NCBI GenBank assembly: GCA_029553955.1 | Contig: JAKPJZ010000074.1 | Location: forward strand, 1 to 64,000 | DNA length: 64,000 bases | Direction: 5' to 3' | Source: Chloroflexota bacterium | Lineage (GTDB): Bacteria; Chloroflexota; Anaerolineae; SpSt-313 | Part shown: positions 24,697-32,554 of the stretch, piece by piece | Layout: each line of letters starts with the position of its first letter | Position numbering within the stretch: the first letter of the stretch is position 1 | Notes under the pieces: generated by a model | The model's input: only the letters and a program-made list of their open reading frames with translations | Database searches by the model: none | Told to the model about the DNA's origin: nothing | Position numbers and translations under genes: made by a program

Positions 24697-24834
24697 ATGG
24701 TGAAGCGAACGTGGCAGCCCAAGAAACGACGCCGGCAGCGTGTGCATGGCTTCATGGAGCGCATGAGCACGCGGAGTGGCCGCAACATCCTGAAGGCCAG
24801 GCGCCTCAAGGGCCGCAAGCGCCTGGCGGTCTAG
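24697..24834 (+). CDS. rpmH: 50S ribosomal protein L34
   Basis: 45-residue basic protein ([19 protein letters not shown]..., ending KGRKRLAV) with the complete L34 pattern, including [14 protein letters not shown]. Binds 23S rRNA in the large subunit. It heads the conserved rpmH-rnpA-yidD-yidC-jag cluster, with its own strong promoter and a GAGGAGCG ribosome site. Confidence 0.98.
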   Translation: MVKRTWQPKKRRRQRVHGFMERMSTRSGRNILKARRLKGRKRLAV

Positions 24835-24860
24835 CGCCTGGCCGGCTCGACAGGCGTAGC

Positions 24861-25226
24861 ATGGAGAGGCGTTGCCGGCTGACGCGAGACGCGGATTTCG
24901 ACCGCGTGCGCAAGCAGGGCCGTTCGTGGGCGCAATCGCTGTTCGTCTTTTCGGCCGGCCGCAACGATCTGGCCTGCACCCGTTTTGGGTTCATCGTCAG
25001 CCGGCGTATCGGCAACGCAGTGGTGCGCAACCGCGTCAAGCGGCAGTTGCGCGAGGCGGTGCGCCGCCACCTGGGCGAATTCCCAACGGGATGGGACGTG
25101 GTGCTGATTGCGCGAGCACCGATTGTCACAGCCGGTTTCGCGGATATTGAGAACGCCTTGGCGCAGGCGCTGCGCCGGACCCGCTCATGGTTTGCGACAT
25201 CAGAGGCAGCGGCCAGGACAGACTGA
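24861..25226 (+). CDS. rnpA: Ribonuclease P protein component
   Basis: 121-residue basic protein that assists RNase P RNA in tRNA 5' maturation. It starts [20 protein letters not shown] and has the RNP motif region [21 protein letters not shown], which binds RNA. It lies 26 bp after rpmH, the usual arrangement. Length is normal (110-130). Confidence 0.97.
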   Translation: MERRCRLTRDADFDRVRKQGRSWAQSLFVFSAGRNDLACTRFGFIVSRRIGNAVVRNRVKRQLREAVRRHLGEFPTGWDVVLIARAPIVTAGFADIENALAQALRRTRSWFATSEAAARTD

Positions 25227-25243
25227 TCTTTGGGGGGACTGGT

Positions 25244-25453
25244 TTGAAGGCCTTGTTGCAGTGGGTGATCCGGTCGTACCAACGCTTTGTCTCTCCGGCC
25301 CTGCCGCCTGCCTGCCGCTTCCACCCGTCGTGTTCCGAATACGCCTGGCAGGCGATCGACCGCTACGGTGCGTTCAAGGGAAGCTGGCTGGCTGCGAAGC
25401 GTGTGCTGCGCTGCCATCCTCTCAACCCTGGAGGATACGACCCGGTGCCCTGA
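25244..25453 (+). CDS. yidD: Membrane protein insertion efficiency factor YidD
   Basis: Short amphipathic membrane-associated protein with the family core [35 protein letters not shown] and the C-terminal [15 protein letters not shown] place the start at TTG 25244 (69 residues), 18 bases after the rnpA stop and after a GGGGGG stretch, because the core begins directly there. An ATG at 25187 inside rnpA would add 19 residues unlike the family. Acts with YidC in membrane insertion. Confidence 0.92.
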   Translation: MKALLQWVIRSYQRFVSPALPPACRFHPSCSEYAWQAIDRYGAFKGSWLAAKRVLRCHPLNPGGYDPVP

Positions 25454-25511
25454 GGTGGGTAACCGGGCCGTGCCATTCCGGTGGCGTGTGTCTTTGGAAG
25501 GAGACAGACCT

Positions 25512-26648
25512 TTGGGCAAGCTCGTGTTGAAGGGCGCTACAGCCCTTCTTCTTTTGCTGCTCCTGGCCGGCGTGACCGGCTGCGGTGCGCCAGCGGCCGA
25601 TGTCGGCTGGGCCGCAGTGGGCGCCAACTCGGCGACCATCTACGCGCTGACGGCCGGCAGGCTGCATGCGCTGAACCGCGATAGCGGCCTGCAGAGCTGG
25701 CAGTTCCCTCAGGGAAATGACCAGTTGGCCGGGCTCTACGGCGAGCCTGCTCTTGCCGGCAATACCGTCATCTTTGGCACGGGCCTGCCCACCGGCACCG
25801 GCGGCACGGTGCACGCCATCGATGCCGAAACGGGTCAGGAGCGCTGGTCGTTCAAGGACGCCAAGGATGCCATCGTCGGCGCGCCCGCCGTGTTTGGCGA
25901 TACGGTCTATGTGACCTCGTCGGACCACAACGTCTACGCGCTCGACATCGAGAACGGCCGCCAGCGCTGGTCGTTCAAGGCTGGCGGCCCGCTGTGGGGC
26001 AGCGTCGTGCGTTCGGATGACCTGCTCTATGTGGGCTCGATGGGCCACGCGGTGTATGCCCTGCGCGCCTCCGACGGGCAGCAGGTCTGGAGCTTCGAGA
26101 CGCGCGCCGCCGTGCCCGGCGCCCCGGCGCTCAGCGATGGGCTCATCTATGCCGGCGACCTGAGCGGCACCGTCTATGCCATCGATGCCCAGGGTGGCAG
26201 CCAGGTCTGGAAAGCCAGTGTCGGCGGCTGGGTGTGGGGCCAGCCGGCCGTCGCCGACGGCACGCTCTATGTGAGTTCGCTGGACCACAGCGTCTATGCT
26301 TTTGATGCCAAGACCGGCGAGAAGCGCATGCTGGAGAACGACCCCGAAGTGGGCGCTCAGCCCTGGGCTTATGCCAGCGGGGGCGCAATGCGTGCCGGGC
26401 CGCTCGTGGTCGACGGCGTCGTCTACGTCGTGTCGGAGGACCATAGCCTGACGGCGCTGGAGCCCCCGGCAACCGGCTCGCTCAAGCCGCTCAAAAAGCT
26501 GTGGACCTACAACGCCGGCGGCCCGATCCTGACGGCGCCCGTGATCATTGACGGCGCCATCTATGGTGCGACGTCGAACGGAACGGCCTTTGCCCTGGAC
26601 GCCAAGACGGGCGTCCAGCGCTGGGTCTATTCGCAGCCCAGCAAGTAA
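25512..26648 (+). CDS. Lipoprotein with PQQ-type beta-propeller repeats
   Basis: 378 residues from a TTG start with AAGGAGA upstream. A signal sequence ends in the lipobox LLAGVTGC, followed by a beta-propeller of repeated units with the phrase VYALDIENGRQRWSF / VYAIDAQGGSQVWKA / VYAFDAKTGEKR. The blades resemble BamB and PQQ dehydrogenase-type repeats but no cofactor residues are evident. It is inserted between yidD and yidC, where most bacteria have nothing. As a surface lipoprotein co-expressed with the insertase it may help fold exported proteins. No BamA-type gene is in view. Confidence 0.85.
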   Translation: MGKLVLKGATALLLLLLLAGVTGCGAPAADVGWAAVGANSATIYALTAGRLHALNRDSGLQSWQFPQGNDQLAGLYGEPALAGNTVIFGTGLPTGTGGTVHAIDAETGQERWSFKDAKDAIVGAPAVFGDTVYVTSSDHNVYALDIENGRQRWSFKAGGPLWGSVVRSDDLLYVGSMGHAVYALRASDGQQVWSFETRAAVPGAPALSDGLIYAGDLSGTVYAIDAQGGSQVWKASVGGWVWGQPAVADGTLYVSSLDHSVYAFDAKTGEKRMLENDPEVGAQPWAYASGGAMRAGPLVVDGVVYVVSEDHSLTALEPPATGSLKPLKKLWTYNAGGPILTAPVIIDGAIYGATSNGTAFALDAKTGVQRWVYSQPSK

Positions 26649-26665
26649 AGCAAAAGGAGTACCCG

Positions 26666-27694
26666 GTGATCGGGGATATTTTCAACCTGTTGCTACTGCG
26701 GCCAATGCTGAACGTGCTCTTGCTCCTGTACTCGCTGTTGCACACGGCGCTGCCGGGAGCGGCCTTTGCATTGGCCATTGCCGCTCTGACGGTGGTGCTG
26801 CGCCTGGCCACACAACCGTTCATGGCCAAGCAGATGCAGTCATCGAAGAGGATGGCCGAGCTGCAGCCGCAGCTCAAAGAGATCGAGAAAAAGTACGGCA
26901 AAGACCGCGAGCGCATGGCGCAGGAACAGATGAAGCTGTACAAGGAGCATGGCATCAACCCCATGGCGGGCTGCCTGCCCATGCTCTTGCAGTTCCCCAT
27001 CTGGATTGCGCTCTACCAGTCGATCATCCAGCTCTTGGGGCGCACGCCGGCGCAGTTGCTGGCGGTATCGAAACACGTCTACAGCCTGGGCATCTTTGGC
27101 AACCTGGCGACACTGTTCCCGCTGGCGAGCCGCTTCCTGTGGCTCGACCTGGGGCGGCCCGACCCATACTACATCATCCCCATCCTGGTCGCGGCCACGC
27201 AGTGGGTGCAGCAAAAGATGATGGCCCCGGCTTCGCCGGGCGGCAACGACTCGCAGGCGCAGATGAGCCAGTCGATGTTGATGATGATGCCGCTGATGTT
27301 CGGCTTTATCACCATCAACCTGGCGTCGGGCCTGGGCGTGTACTTTATCATCTCCAGCCTGGTCAGTATCGTCCTGCAGTACTTTACGACGGGCTGGGGC
27401 GGCCTGCGGCCACAGCGCGCCACTGCTGCGGCGGCCAAGGGTGGTGCACAGGAGCGGCCCGCGCCGAGCATACTCAGCGCGGCCAAGCGCCTCATGTCGC
27501 CCGCCGGCCGCGATGGCGAAGCCAAGCCTGCGACGGCGACGAATGCCGACAACGCAACAACGCAGCCGGCGGCCTCTGCGGCCAAGGGTGGCGCGACGGG
27601 CGAGCGCCCCGTCGAGGCCCCCGGGCACAGGGCACCAGCGGCTGCTTCGCTACAGAAGGGGACGAAGCATGGAAGCAGGAAGAAGAAGCGTTGA
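26666..27694 (+). CDS. yidC: Membrane protein insertase YidC/Oxa1
   Basis: Inserts and folds inner-membrane proteins. 342 residues with five predicted membrane segments; the short Gram-positive-type N-terminus lacks the large periplasmic domain. Landmarks are LRLATQPFMAKQMQSSKRM, the cytoplasmic coiled hairpin KEIEKKYGKDRERMAQEQMK, and NPMAGCLPMLLQFPIWIALYQ. A GTG start follows AAAGGAG. The Ala/Lys-rich tail after residue about 245 is long and basic, suited to ribosome contact. Its end overlaps jag by 26 bases. Confidence 0.95.
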   Translation: MIGDIFNLLLLRPMLNVLLLLYSLLHTALPGAAFALAIAALTVVLRLATQPFMAKQMQSSKRMAELQPQLKEIEKKYGKDRERMAQEQMKLYKEHGINPMAGCLPMLLQFPIWIALYQSIIQLLGRTPAQLLAVSKHVYSLGIFGNLATLFPLASRFLWLDLGRPDPYYIIPILVAATQWVQQKMMAPASPGGNDSQAQMSQSMLMMMPLMFGFITINLASGLGVYFIISSLVSIVLQYFTTGWGGLRPQRATAAAAKGGAQERPAPSILSAAKRLMSPAGRDGEAKPATATNADNATTQPAASAAKGGATGERPVEAPGHRAPAAASLQKGTKHGSRKKKR

Positions 27695-28418
27695 GGGCCG
27701 GGGCAAGACTGTCGATGATGCCATTCTCGACGCGATGACCAAGTTGGGCGCCAGCCGCGAGGTGCTCGAGGTCGAGGTGATCAGCGAGGGGTCGCGCGGC
27801 GTGTTCGGCATTGGCGCCGAGGACGCCCGGGTGCGGGCCGTGCTCAAGGGCGCCCGCCCCGCGGCCCCCGCTGCGCCCGCCAAGCCTGCTCGCCGGGCGG
27901 CCAAGCCGGCGGCTGCCGAGCCCGAAATCCCGGCCGGGAGCTCGGACGCCGAGGTCGGCCGCATCGTGCTCGCGACACTGCTGAGCAAGATGGGGCTCGA
28001 AGCGACGGTCGATATTGCCGAGGCCGCGCCGCCGGTTGAGCCCGATGAGGTGCCGCCGAGCGTGCTCAATGTCACCGGCGAGGACTTGGGAGTGCTGATC
28101 GGCCGTCGCGGCGAGACACTGCGCGACCTGCAGTTCATTACGCGCCTGATCGTCAGCCGCAAGGTCGGCCACTGGCCCAACCTGGTCGTCGACGTGGAGG
28201 AATACCGCCAGCACCGCGAGCAGGCGCTGACCCAGCTCGCGCAGCGCATGGCCGACAAGGTGCGCCTGACTCGCCAGCCGGTGCCACTCGAGCCGATGCC
28301 GCCCAGCGAACGGCGCATCGTGCACATCGCCCTGCGCAACGACCCAAGCGTGATGACCGAAAGCACAGGCGAGGGCGAGGCGCGCAGGGTGGTCATTATG
28401 CTCCGGCCTCAGAGCTAG
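27669..28418 (+). CDS. jag: Jag/KhpB-type RNA-binding protein
   Basis: 249 residues with the three expected parts: the Jag-N domain (KTVDDAILDAMTKLGASREVLEVEVI, about 12-40, with GVFGIG), an Ala/Pro linker, then a KH domain (VLIGRRGETLRDLQFITRL) and R3H domain (MPPSERRIVHIALRND, about 210-225). Start is the ATG at 27669 within the end of yidC. Binds small RNAs and mRNAs in related bacteria. Confidence 0.95.
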   Translation: MEAGRRSVEGRGKTVDDAILDAMTKLGASREVLEVEVISEGSRGVFGIGAEDARVRAVLKGARPAAPAAPAKPARRAAKPAAAEPEIPAGSSDAEVGRIVLATLLSKMGLEATVDIAEAAPPVEPDEVPPSVLNVTGEDLGVLIGRRGETLRDLQFITRLIVSRKVGHWPNLVVDVEEYRQHREQALTQLAQRMADKVRLTRQPVPLEPMPPSERRIVHIALRNDPSVMTESTGEGEARRVVIMLRPQS

Positions 28419-28429
28419 GGAGACTCGCC

Positions 28430-28520
28430 GCTACGACGAGAGAACTGAAGGAACTATGGAACTGATGAGCTCCCGACTCCATCAGTTCCCGCAGTTCCTC
28501 CAGTTCCCTCAGTTCCGCCG
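28430..28520. repeat. Inverted array of GGAACT-type units
   Basis: CGCTACGACGAGAGAACTGAAGGAACTATGGAACTGATG is mirrored by CATCAGTTCC...AGTTCCTCCAGTTCCCTCAGTTCC and CGTCGTAGC. The whole jag to kinase spacer is one large imperfect hairpin built of a repeated short phrase. Confidence 0.75.
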
Positions 28521-28547
28521 TCGTAGCTCACCGGTTGCAGGGAAGCC

Positions 28548-29399
28548 TTGACTATACCCGACTATTTGGTAGTGGGGCATGTGACGCGTGACCTGGTGTC
28601 TGGCGGTGGCTACCGCATCGGCGGCACGGTGACTTTTGCGGCGCTGACGGCCCGCGCCCTGGGCTATTCGGCCGCCATCCTCACCAGCGCGAGCAGCGAC
28701 CTGCCCCTCACGACGATCTATGACGGCATTGCCTTGGAGGTGGTACCGGCTGAGGCCAGCACCACCTTCGAGAATATCTACTACGATGGCCATCGCAGGC
28801 AGTTCCTGCGCTCAGTCGCCTCACCTCTCAAGCCGGCCCATGTCCCGCCCGATTGGCGCCTGGCGCGCATCGTGCACCTGGGGCCGCTGGCGCAAGAGAT
28901 CGGCCCCGAGATGGCCGAGCTGTTCCCGGCGGCGACGTTTGTGGGGGTGACGCCGCAGGGCTGGCTGCGCCGCTGGGATGCGACGGGCCGCGTCAGCCCA
29001 CAGCCGTGGGGTACGGCAGAGCGTTTCCTGCAGCGCGCCAGCGCGATGGTCTTGAGCCTCGAGGATGTGGGCGGCGACGAGCGCGAGCTGGCCCGCTACC
29101 TGCAGATGGCGCGTCTGGCCGCGGTGACGCAGAGCTGGCAGGGCGCCACGCTGCATCGCCCGGGGCAGGCTGTGCTCGTCCCGGCGTACAACGTGCCTGA
29201 GGTGGACCCGACCGGCGCCGGCGACGTCTTTGCTGCGGCCTTTTTCATCCGCATGAACGAGACCGGTGATCCTGAGGAAGCGGCCCGCTTTGCCAATGCG
29301 GCGGCGTCATTTTCCATTCAGGGCGAGGGCTATGGCGCCATCGCCGGCCGGGCAGCAGTCGAAGAGCGGCTCAGGAGTGGGGTGGTGCGGGATGCGTGA
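28548..29399 (+). CDS. PfkB/ribokinase-family carbohydrate kinase
   Basis: 283 residues with the PfkB C-terminal signature DPTGAGDVFAAAFF (catalytic Asp, anion hole) near residue 223, and an N-terminal GGTVTFAALTARALGY segment with the two-glycine substrate motif. Starts at TTG 28548 after GCAGGGAAG. Short for a ribokinase, with a reduced lid. The substrate (sugar, nucleoside or inositol) cannot be assigned. Stands alone between jag and parA on the same strand. Confidence 0.88.
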   Translation: MTIPDYLVVGHVTRDLVSGGGYRIGGTVTFAALTARALGYSAAILTSASSDLPLTTIYDGIALEVVPAEASTTFENIYYDGHRRQFLRSVASPLKPAHVPPDWRLARIVHLGPLAQEIGPEMAELFPAATFVGVTPQGWLRRWDATGRVSPQPWGTAERFLQRASAMVLSLEDVGGDERELARYLQMARLAAVTQSWQGATLHRPGQAVLVPAYNVPEVDPTGAGDVFAAAFFIRMNETGDPEEAARFANAAASFSIQGEGYGAIAGRAAVEERLRSGVVRDA

Positions 29400-29445
29400 C
29401 GCGTGATGCATCACGCATCCCGTGTCTCGCCTAGGACGGTCTCCC

Positions 29446-30216
29446 ATGGGCGAAGTCTATGCGATTGCGAATCAAAAGGGCGGTGTCGGCAAGACCACGA
29501 CGACGGTGAACGTCGGTGCCTACCTGGCGGCCAGCGGCAAGAAGGTGCTGCTGGTCGACATCGACCCGCAGGGCAACGCGACGAGCAGCCTGGGCATTGA
29601 CAAGGGCGCGCTGACGCGCTCGATCTATGAGGTGCTGATCGAGAACCTGCCCATGGCGCAGGCGGTGATGCTGACGCGGCGGTTGGGCCTTGACCTGGTG
29701 CCGGCCTCGGCGGAGCTGGCCGGAGCCGAAGTGGAGATGGTCGGCCTGATCTCGCGCGAGTACCGCTTGCAGAAGGCGCTGGCGTCGATCCGCGACAAGT
29801 ACGACTGGGTGCTGATCGATTGCCCGCCGAGCCTGGGGCTGCTGACCGTCAACGCGCTCACGGCGGCCGACGGGGTGCTGATCCCGGTGCAGTGCGAGTT
29901 CCTGCCGCTGGAGGGCCTGTCGCAGTTACAGCACACCATCAACCTGGTGCGCGACCACCTGAACCCCAGGTTGACCATCCGCGGCGTGGTGCTGACGATG
30001 TACGACACGCGCACCAACCTGGCGCAGCAGGTCGTTGAAGAGGTGCGCAGGTTCTATGCCGGGCGTGTGTTCGCCACCATCATCCCGCGCAACGTGCGCC
30101 TGAGCGAGGCGCCGAGCTACGGCGAACCGATCCTCGACTATGCGCCCACCTCGTCGGGGGGGCTGGCGTACCGCTCGCTGGCCAACGAGATCCTGGCGAA
30201 CGCGGCGCGCGGGTAG
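29446..30216 (+). CDS. parA: Chromosome-partitioning ATPase ParA/Soj
   Basis: 256 residues. Deviant Walker A KGGVGKTTTTVNVGAYLA near residue 11, Walker A' VDIDPQGNATSSLG, and Walker B VLIDCPPSLGLLTVNAL. I use the ATG at 29446; an upstream in-frame ATG at 29422 adds residues unlike the family. Works with ParB for origin segregation; the pair lies close to rpmH/rnpA, as in many origin-proximal regions. Confidence 0.96.
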   Translation: MGEVYAIANQKGGVGKTTTTVNVGAYLAASGKKVLLVDIDPQGNATSSLGIDKGALTRSIYEVLIENLPMAQAVMLTRRLGLDLVPASAELAGAEVEMVGLISREYRLQKALASIRDKYDWVLIDCPPSLGLLTVNALTAADGVLIPVQCEFLPLEGLSQLQHTINLVRDHLNPRLTIRGVVLTMYDTRTNLAQQVVEEVRRFYAGRVFATIIPRNVRLSEAPSYGEPILDYAPTSSGGLAYRSLANEILANAARG

Positions 30217-30226
30217 GGGACCGCTC

Positions 30227-30310
30227 ACCGCGAAGGCGCCAAGACGCGAAGGGCGCGCTAAGGAGACATAATTCACCTTCGCGCCTTTGCGGTTCCCGTT
30301 CCTCGTTCCT
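30227..30310. repeat. ACCGCGAAGGCGCCAAGACGCGAAG inverted repeat
   Basis: CTCACCGCGAAGGCGCC at the left and TTCGCGCCTTTGCGGTTC at the right form a stem with a loop, filling the parA-parB spacer. Related copies lie at 37722-37752, 38037-38125, 38820-38860 and 43490-43580. Confidence 0.7.
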
Positions 30311-30324
30311 GAAGGGAGGAAGCC

Positions 30325-31227
30325 ATGCCGGCGGAGCGGAGAGGACTGGGCAAGGGGCTGGGCGCGCTGATCCCAAACATGCCCGGCGCATCGGGGGCGC
30401 CCGGCACGCCGGCCGAGGGCGGGCTGCTGGAGGTGGCGCTCGACGAGATCGTGCCCAACCCACGCCAGCCGCGCCAGGGCATGGACCGGCGCGAGTTGGA
30501 GGATCTGGCGGCGTCGATCCGCGAGCATGGGCTGATCCAGCCGTTGGTGGTGGCGCCGCTGGCGGGCGATGCGGCGGGGGGCCGCGCCCGCTATCAGTTG
30601 ATCGCCGGCGAGCGCCGCTGGCAGGCGGCACGCCTGGCCGAGTTGGCCCGCGTGCCGGTGGTGGTCAAGAACGTGACCTCGCGCGAGCTGCTGGAGCTGG
30701 CGCTGGTAGAGAATATCCAGCGGGCCGACCTGAACGCGCTGGAGGAGGCTGCAGCCTACCAGGCGCTGATGCAGGATTTCGGGCTGACCCAGGAAGAGGT
30801 CGCGGCGCGCGTCGGACGCAACCGGGCGACGGTGGCCAATACCCTGCGCCTGCTGCGCTTGCCCGATGGGGTCAAAGATGCCCTGCGTGAGGGCCGCATC
30901 AGCGAGGGGCATGCCCGAGCCATCCTCGGCCTCGGCGACGCCGAGGATCAGATGGCCGTGCTGCGGGCGGTGGAGAAGCGGGCCCTCTCGGTGCGGCAGA
31001 CCGAGGAGCTGGTGCGGCGCCTGGCCTCGGCCGCCGAGCCTGGGGAGGCAGCCGGGCCCGAGCCGCCTTCGCCGCATACCAAGGCGCTCGAGGATGCCTT
31101 CCGTGGCGTGCTGGGCACCAAAGTCTCACTCTCCAAGAGCCAGCGGGGCGGGCGCCTGGTGATCTATTTCTACTCCGACGAGGAGCTGCAGTCGATCTAC
31201 CAACACATCGTCGGCGAACAGAGCTAG
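30325..31227 (+). CDS. parB: Chromosome-partitioning protein ParB/Spo0J
   Basis: 300 residues, CTP-dependent DNA clamp that loads at parS. N-terminal ParA-stimulating peptide RRGLGKGLGALIPN, the ParB N domain with NPRQPRQGMDRRELEDLAASI and the CTPase-linked IAGERRWQAARLAEL, the helix-turn-helix region FGLTQEEVAARVGRNRATVANTLRLL, and a C-terminal dimer domain (GGRLVIYFYSDEELQSIYQHI). Strong GGGAGGAA site before the ATG. Confidence 0.96.
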   Translation: MPAERRGLGKGLGALIPNMPGASGAPGTPAEGGLLEVALDEIVPNPRQPRQGMDRRELEDLAASIREHGLIQPLVVAPLAGDAAGGRARYQLIAGERRWQAARLAELARVPVVVKNVTSRELLELALVENIQRADLNALEEAAAYQALMQDFGLTQEEVAARVGRNRATVANTLRLLRLPDGVKDALREGRISEGHARAILGLGDAEDQMAVLRAVEKRALSVRQTEELVRRLASAAEPGEAAGPEPPSPHTKALEDAFRGVLGTKVSLSKSQRGGRLVIYFYSDEELQSIYQHIVGEQS

Positions 31228-31255
31228 AGCATCGGCCAAGCAGACGTATAGACGA

Positions 31256-31280
31256 CGTAGCCTAGCCCCTTGTGGGCGTT
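31256..31280. repeat. 25-bp repeat, inverted partner at 34581
   Basis: CGTAGCCTAGCCCCTTGTGGGCGTT is, base for base, the reverse complement of 34581-34605. Together they bracket prfA and prmC-sua5. Part of the phrase (GGGGCTAGGCTACG) also occurs at 4756-4769. Confidence 0.8.
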
Positions 31281-31373
31281 GGAGGGCAACGATTCGGCCG
31301 TCTGAGGGCCTTCGCAGGGATATTCGATGTTCTAGCGTCGCCGTGTTCTCTGGCGCTCGTGCGCCGGACCATG

Positions 31374-31409
31374 GGGCCACCGACCGCCACGGCTTTCGGT
31401 GGCCCTTTT
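31374..31409 (+). terminator. Intrinsic terminator after parB
   Basis: GGGCCACCGA (31374-31383) pairs with TCGGTGGCCC (31396-31405) across a 12-nt loop, followed by TTTTG. Placed 150 bp after the parB stop and 70 bp before prfA. Confidence 0.75.
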
Positions 31410-31479
31410 GTGACGAGCCGACAGCCGTCAGCTTTCGGCTGATCGCTGTCGGTTGATCGCTACACATTGGAGAAGACTC

Positions 31480-32553
31480 ATGCTAGAAAAAGTCATCGCC
31501 ATTGTCAGGCGCCACGAAGAACTGAACGGCTTGCTCGCCGACCCGGAGGTCATCGCCGACCCCGAGCGTCTGCGCGACCTGGCACAGGAGCAGGCCGATA
31601 TCGGCGAGATCGTGGAGGTCTACCACCGCTACCAGGCGACGGTGCACGAGATGGGGGGCACCGAGGAGATGCTGGCCGGCCCGCTCGATGAGGAGATGGC
31701 CGAGCTGGCCCGTGAGGAGCTGGAGACGTTGCGCGCGCGGCGCGACGAGCTGTACGAGCAGATGAGAAAGCTGCTCCTGCCCACCGACCCGCGCGACCAG
31801 CGCAACGTGATCGTCGAGATCCGCGCCGGGGCTGGCGGCGAGGAGGCGGCACTGTGGGCGGCGGACCTCTTTCGCATGTACAGCCACTATGCGGAGGCCC
31901 ACAACTGGCGCGTCCAGGTGCTGAGCTCGAGCCCAACGGGCATCGGTGGGTTCAAGGAAATCATCTTCCAGGTGACCGGCCGCGGCGCCTACTCGCGGCT
32001 CAAATACGAGAGCGGCGTGCACCGCGTGCAACGCGTGCCGGCTACCGAGGCCGCCGGGCGCATTCATACCTCGACAGCCACTGTGGCTGTGTTGCCCGAG
32101 GCGCAGGAGGTGGAGGTGGAGGTGCGGCCCGAGGACCTGCACATCGACGTCTACCGCTCGTCGGGGCACGGCGGCCAGAGCGTCAACACCACCGACTCGG
32201 CGGTGCGCATCACGCACATCCCCACGGGCATCATCGTCGCCTGCCAGGACGAGCGCTCGCAACTGCAGAACAAGGCGCGGGCCATGTCGATCCTGCGCGC
32301 CCGGCTCTTCGACATGGAGCAGCGCCGCCAGTGGGAGGAGCTCGACGAGGCGCGGCGCAGCCAGGTGGGCGGCGGTGAGCGCAGTGAAAAGATCCGCACC
32401 TACAACTATCCACAGAACCGGGCCACCGACCACCGCATCGGCCTGACGAGCTACCGCTTGCAGGATGTGCTCGCTGGCGGGCTCGACGAGTTTATCGACG
32501 AGCTGGCCACGAGCGAGCAGGCCGAAAAGCTGCGGGCGTTGAGCGAGGGCTAG
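31480..32553 (+). CDS. prfA: Peptide chain release factor 1
   Basis: Terminates translation at UAA/UAG. 357 residues from the ATG at 31480. The codon-reading tripeptide is PAT (in [14 protein letters not shown]), diagnostic of RF1, and the peptidyl-hydrolysis loop is [18 protein letters not shown]. The stop is one base before the next start (prmC), as usual, so the methylase that modifies this GGQ is co-expressed. Confidence 0.98.
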   Translation: MLEKVIAIVRRHEELNGLLADPEVIADPERLRDLAQEQADIGEIVEVYHRYQATVHEMGGTEEMLAGPLDEEMAELAREELETLRARRDELYEQMRKLLLPTDPRDQRNVIVEIRAGAGGEEAALWAADLFRMYSHYAEAHNWRVQVLSSSPTGIGGFKEIIFQVTGRGAYSRLKYESGVHRVQRVPATEAAGRIHTSTATVAVLPEAQEVEVEVRPEDLHIDVYRSSGHGGQSVNTTDSAVRITHIPTGIIVACQDERSQLQNKARAMSILRARLFDMEQRRQWEELDEARRSQVGGGERSEKIRTYNYPQNRATDHRIGLTSYRLQDVLAGGLDEFIDELATSEQAEKLRALSEG

Positions 32554-32554
32554 C

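Noticed and set aside
25512-26648. Calling the propeller lipoprotein BamB
   Set aside because: Blade repeats are shared by many families, there is no BamA/C/D context, and the organism is probably a single-membrane one.
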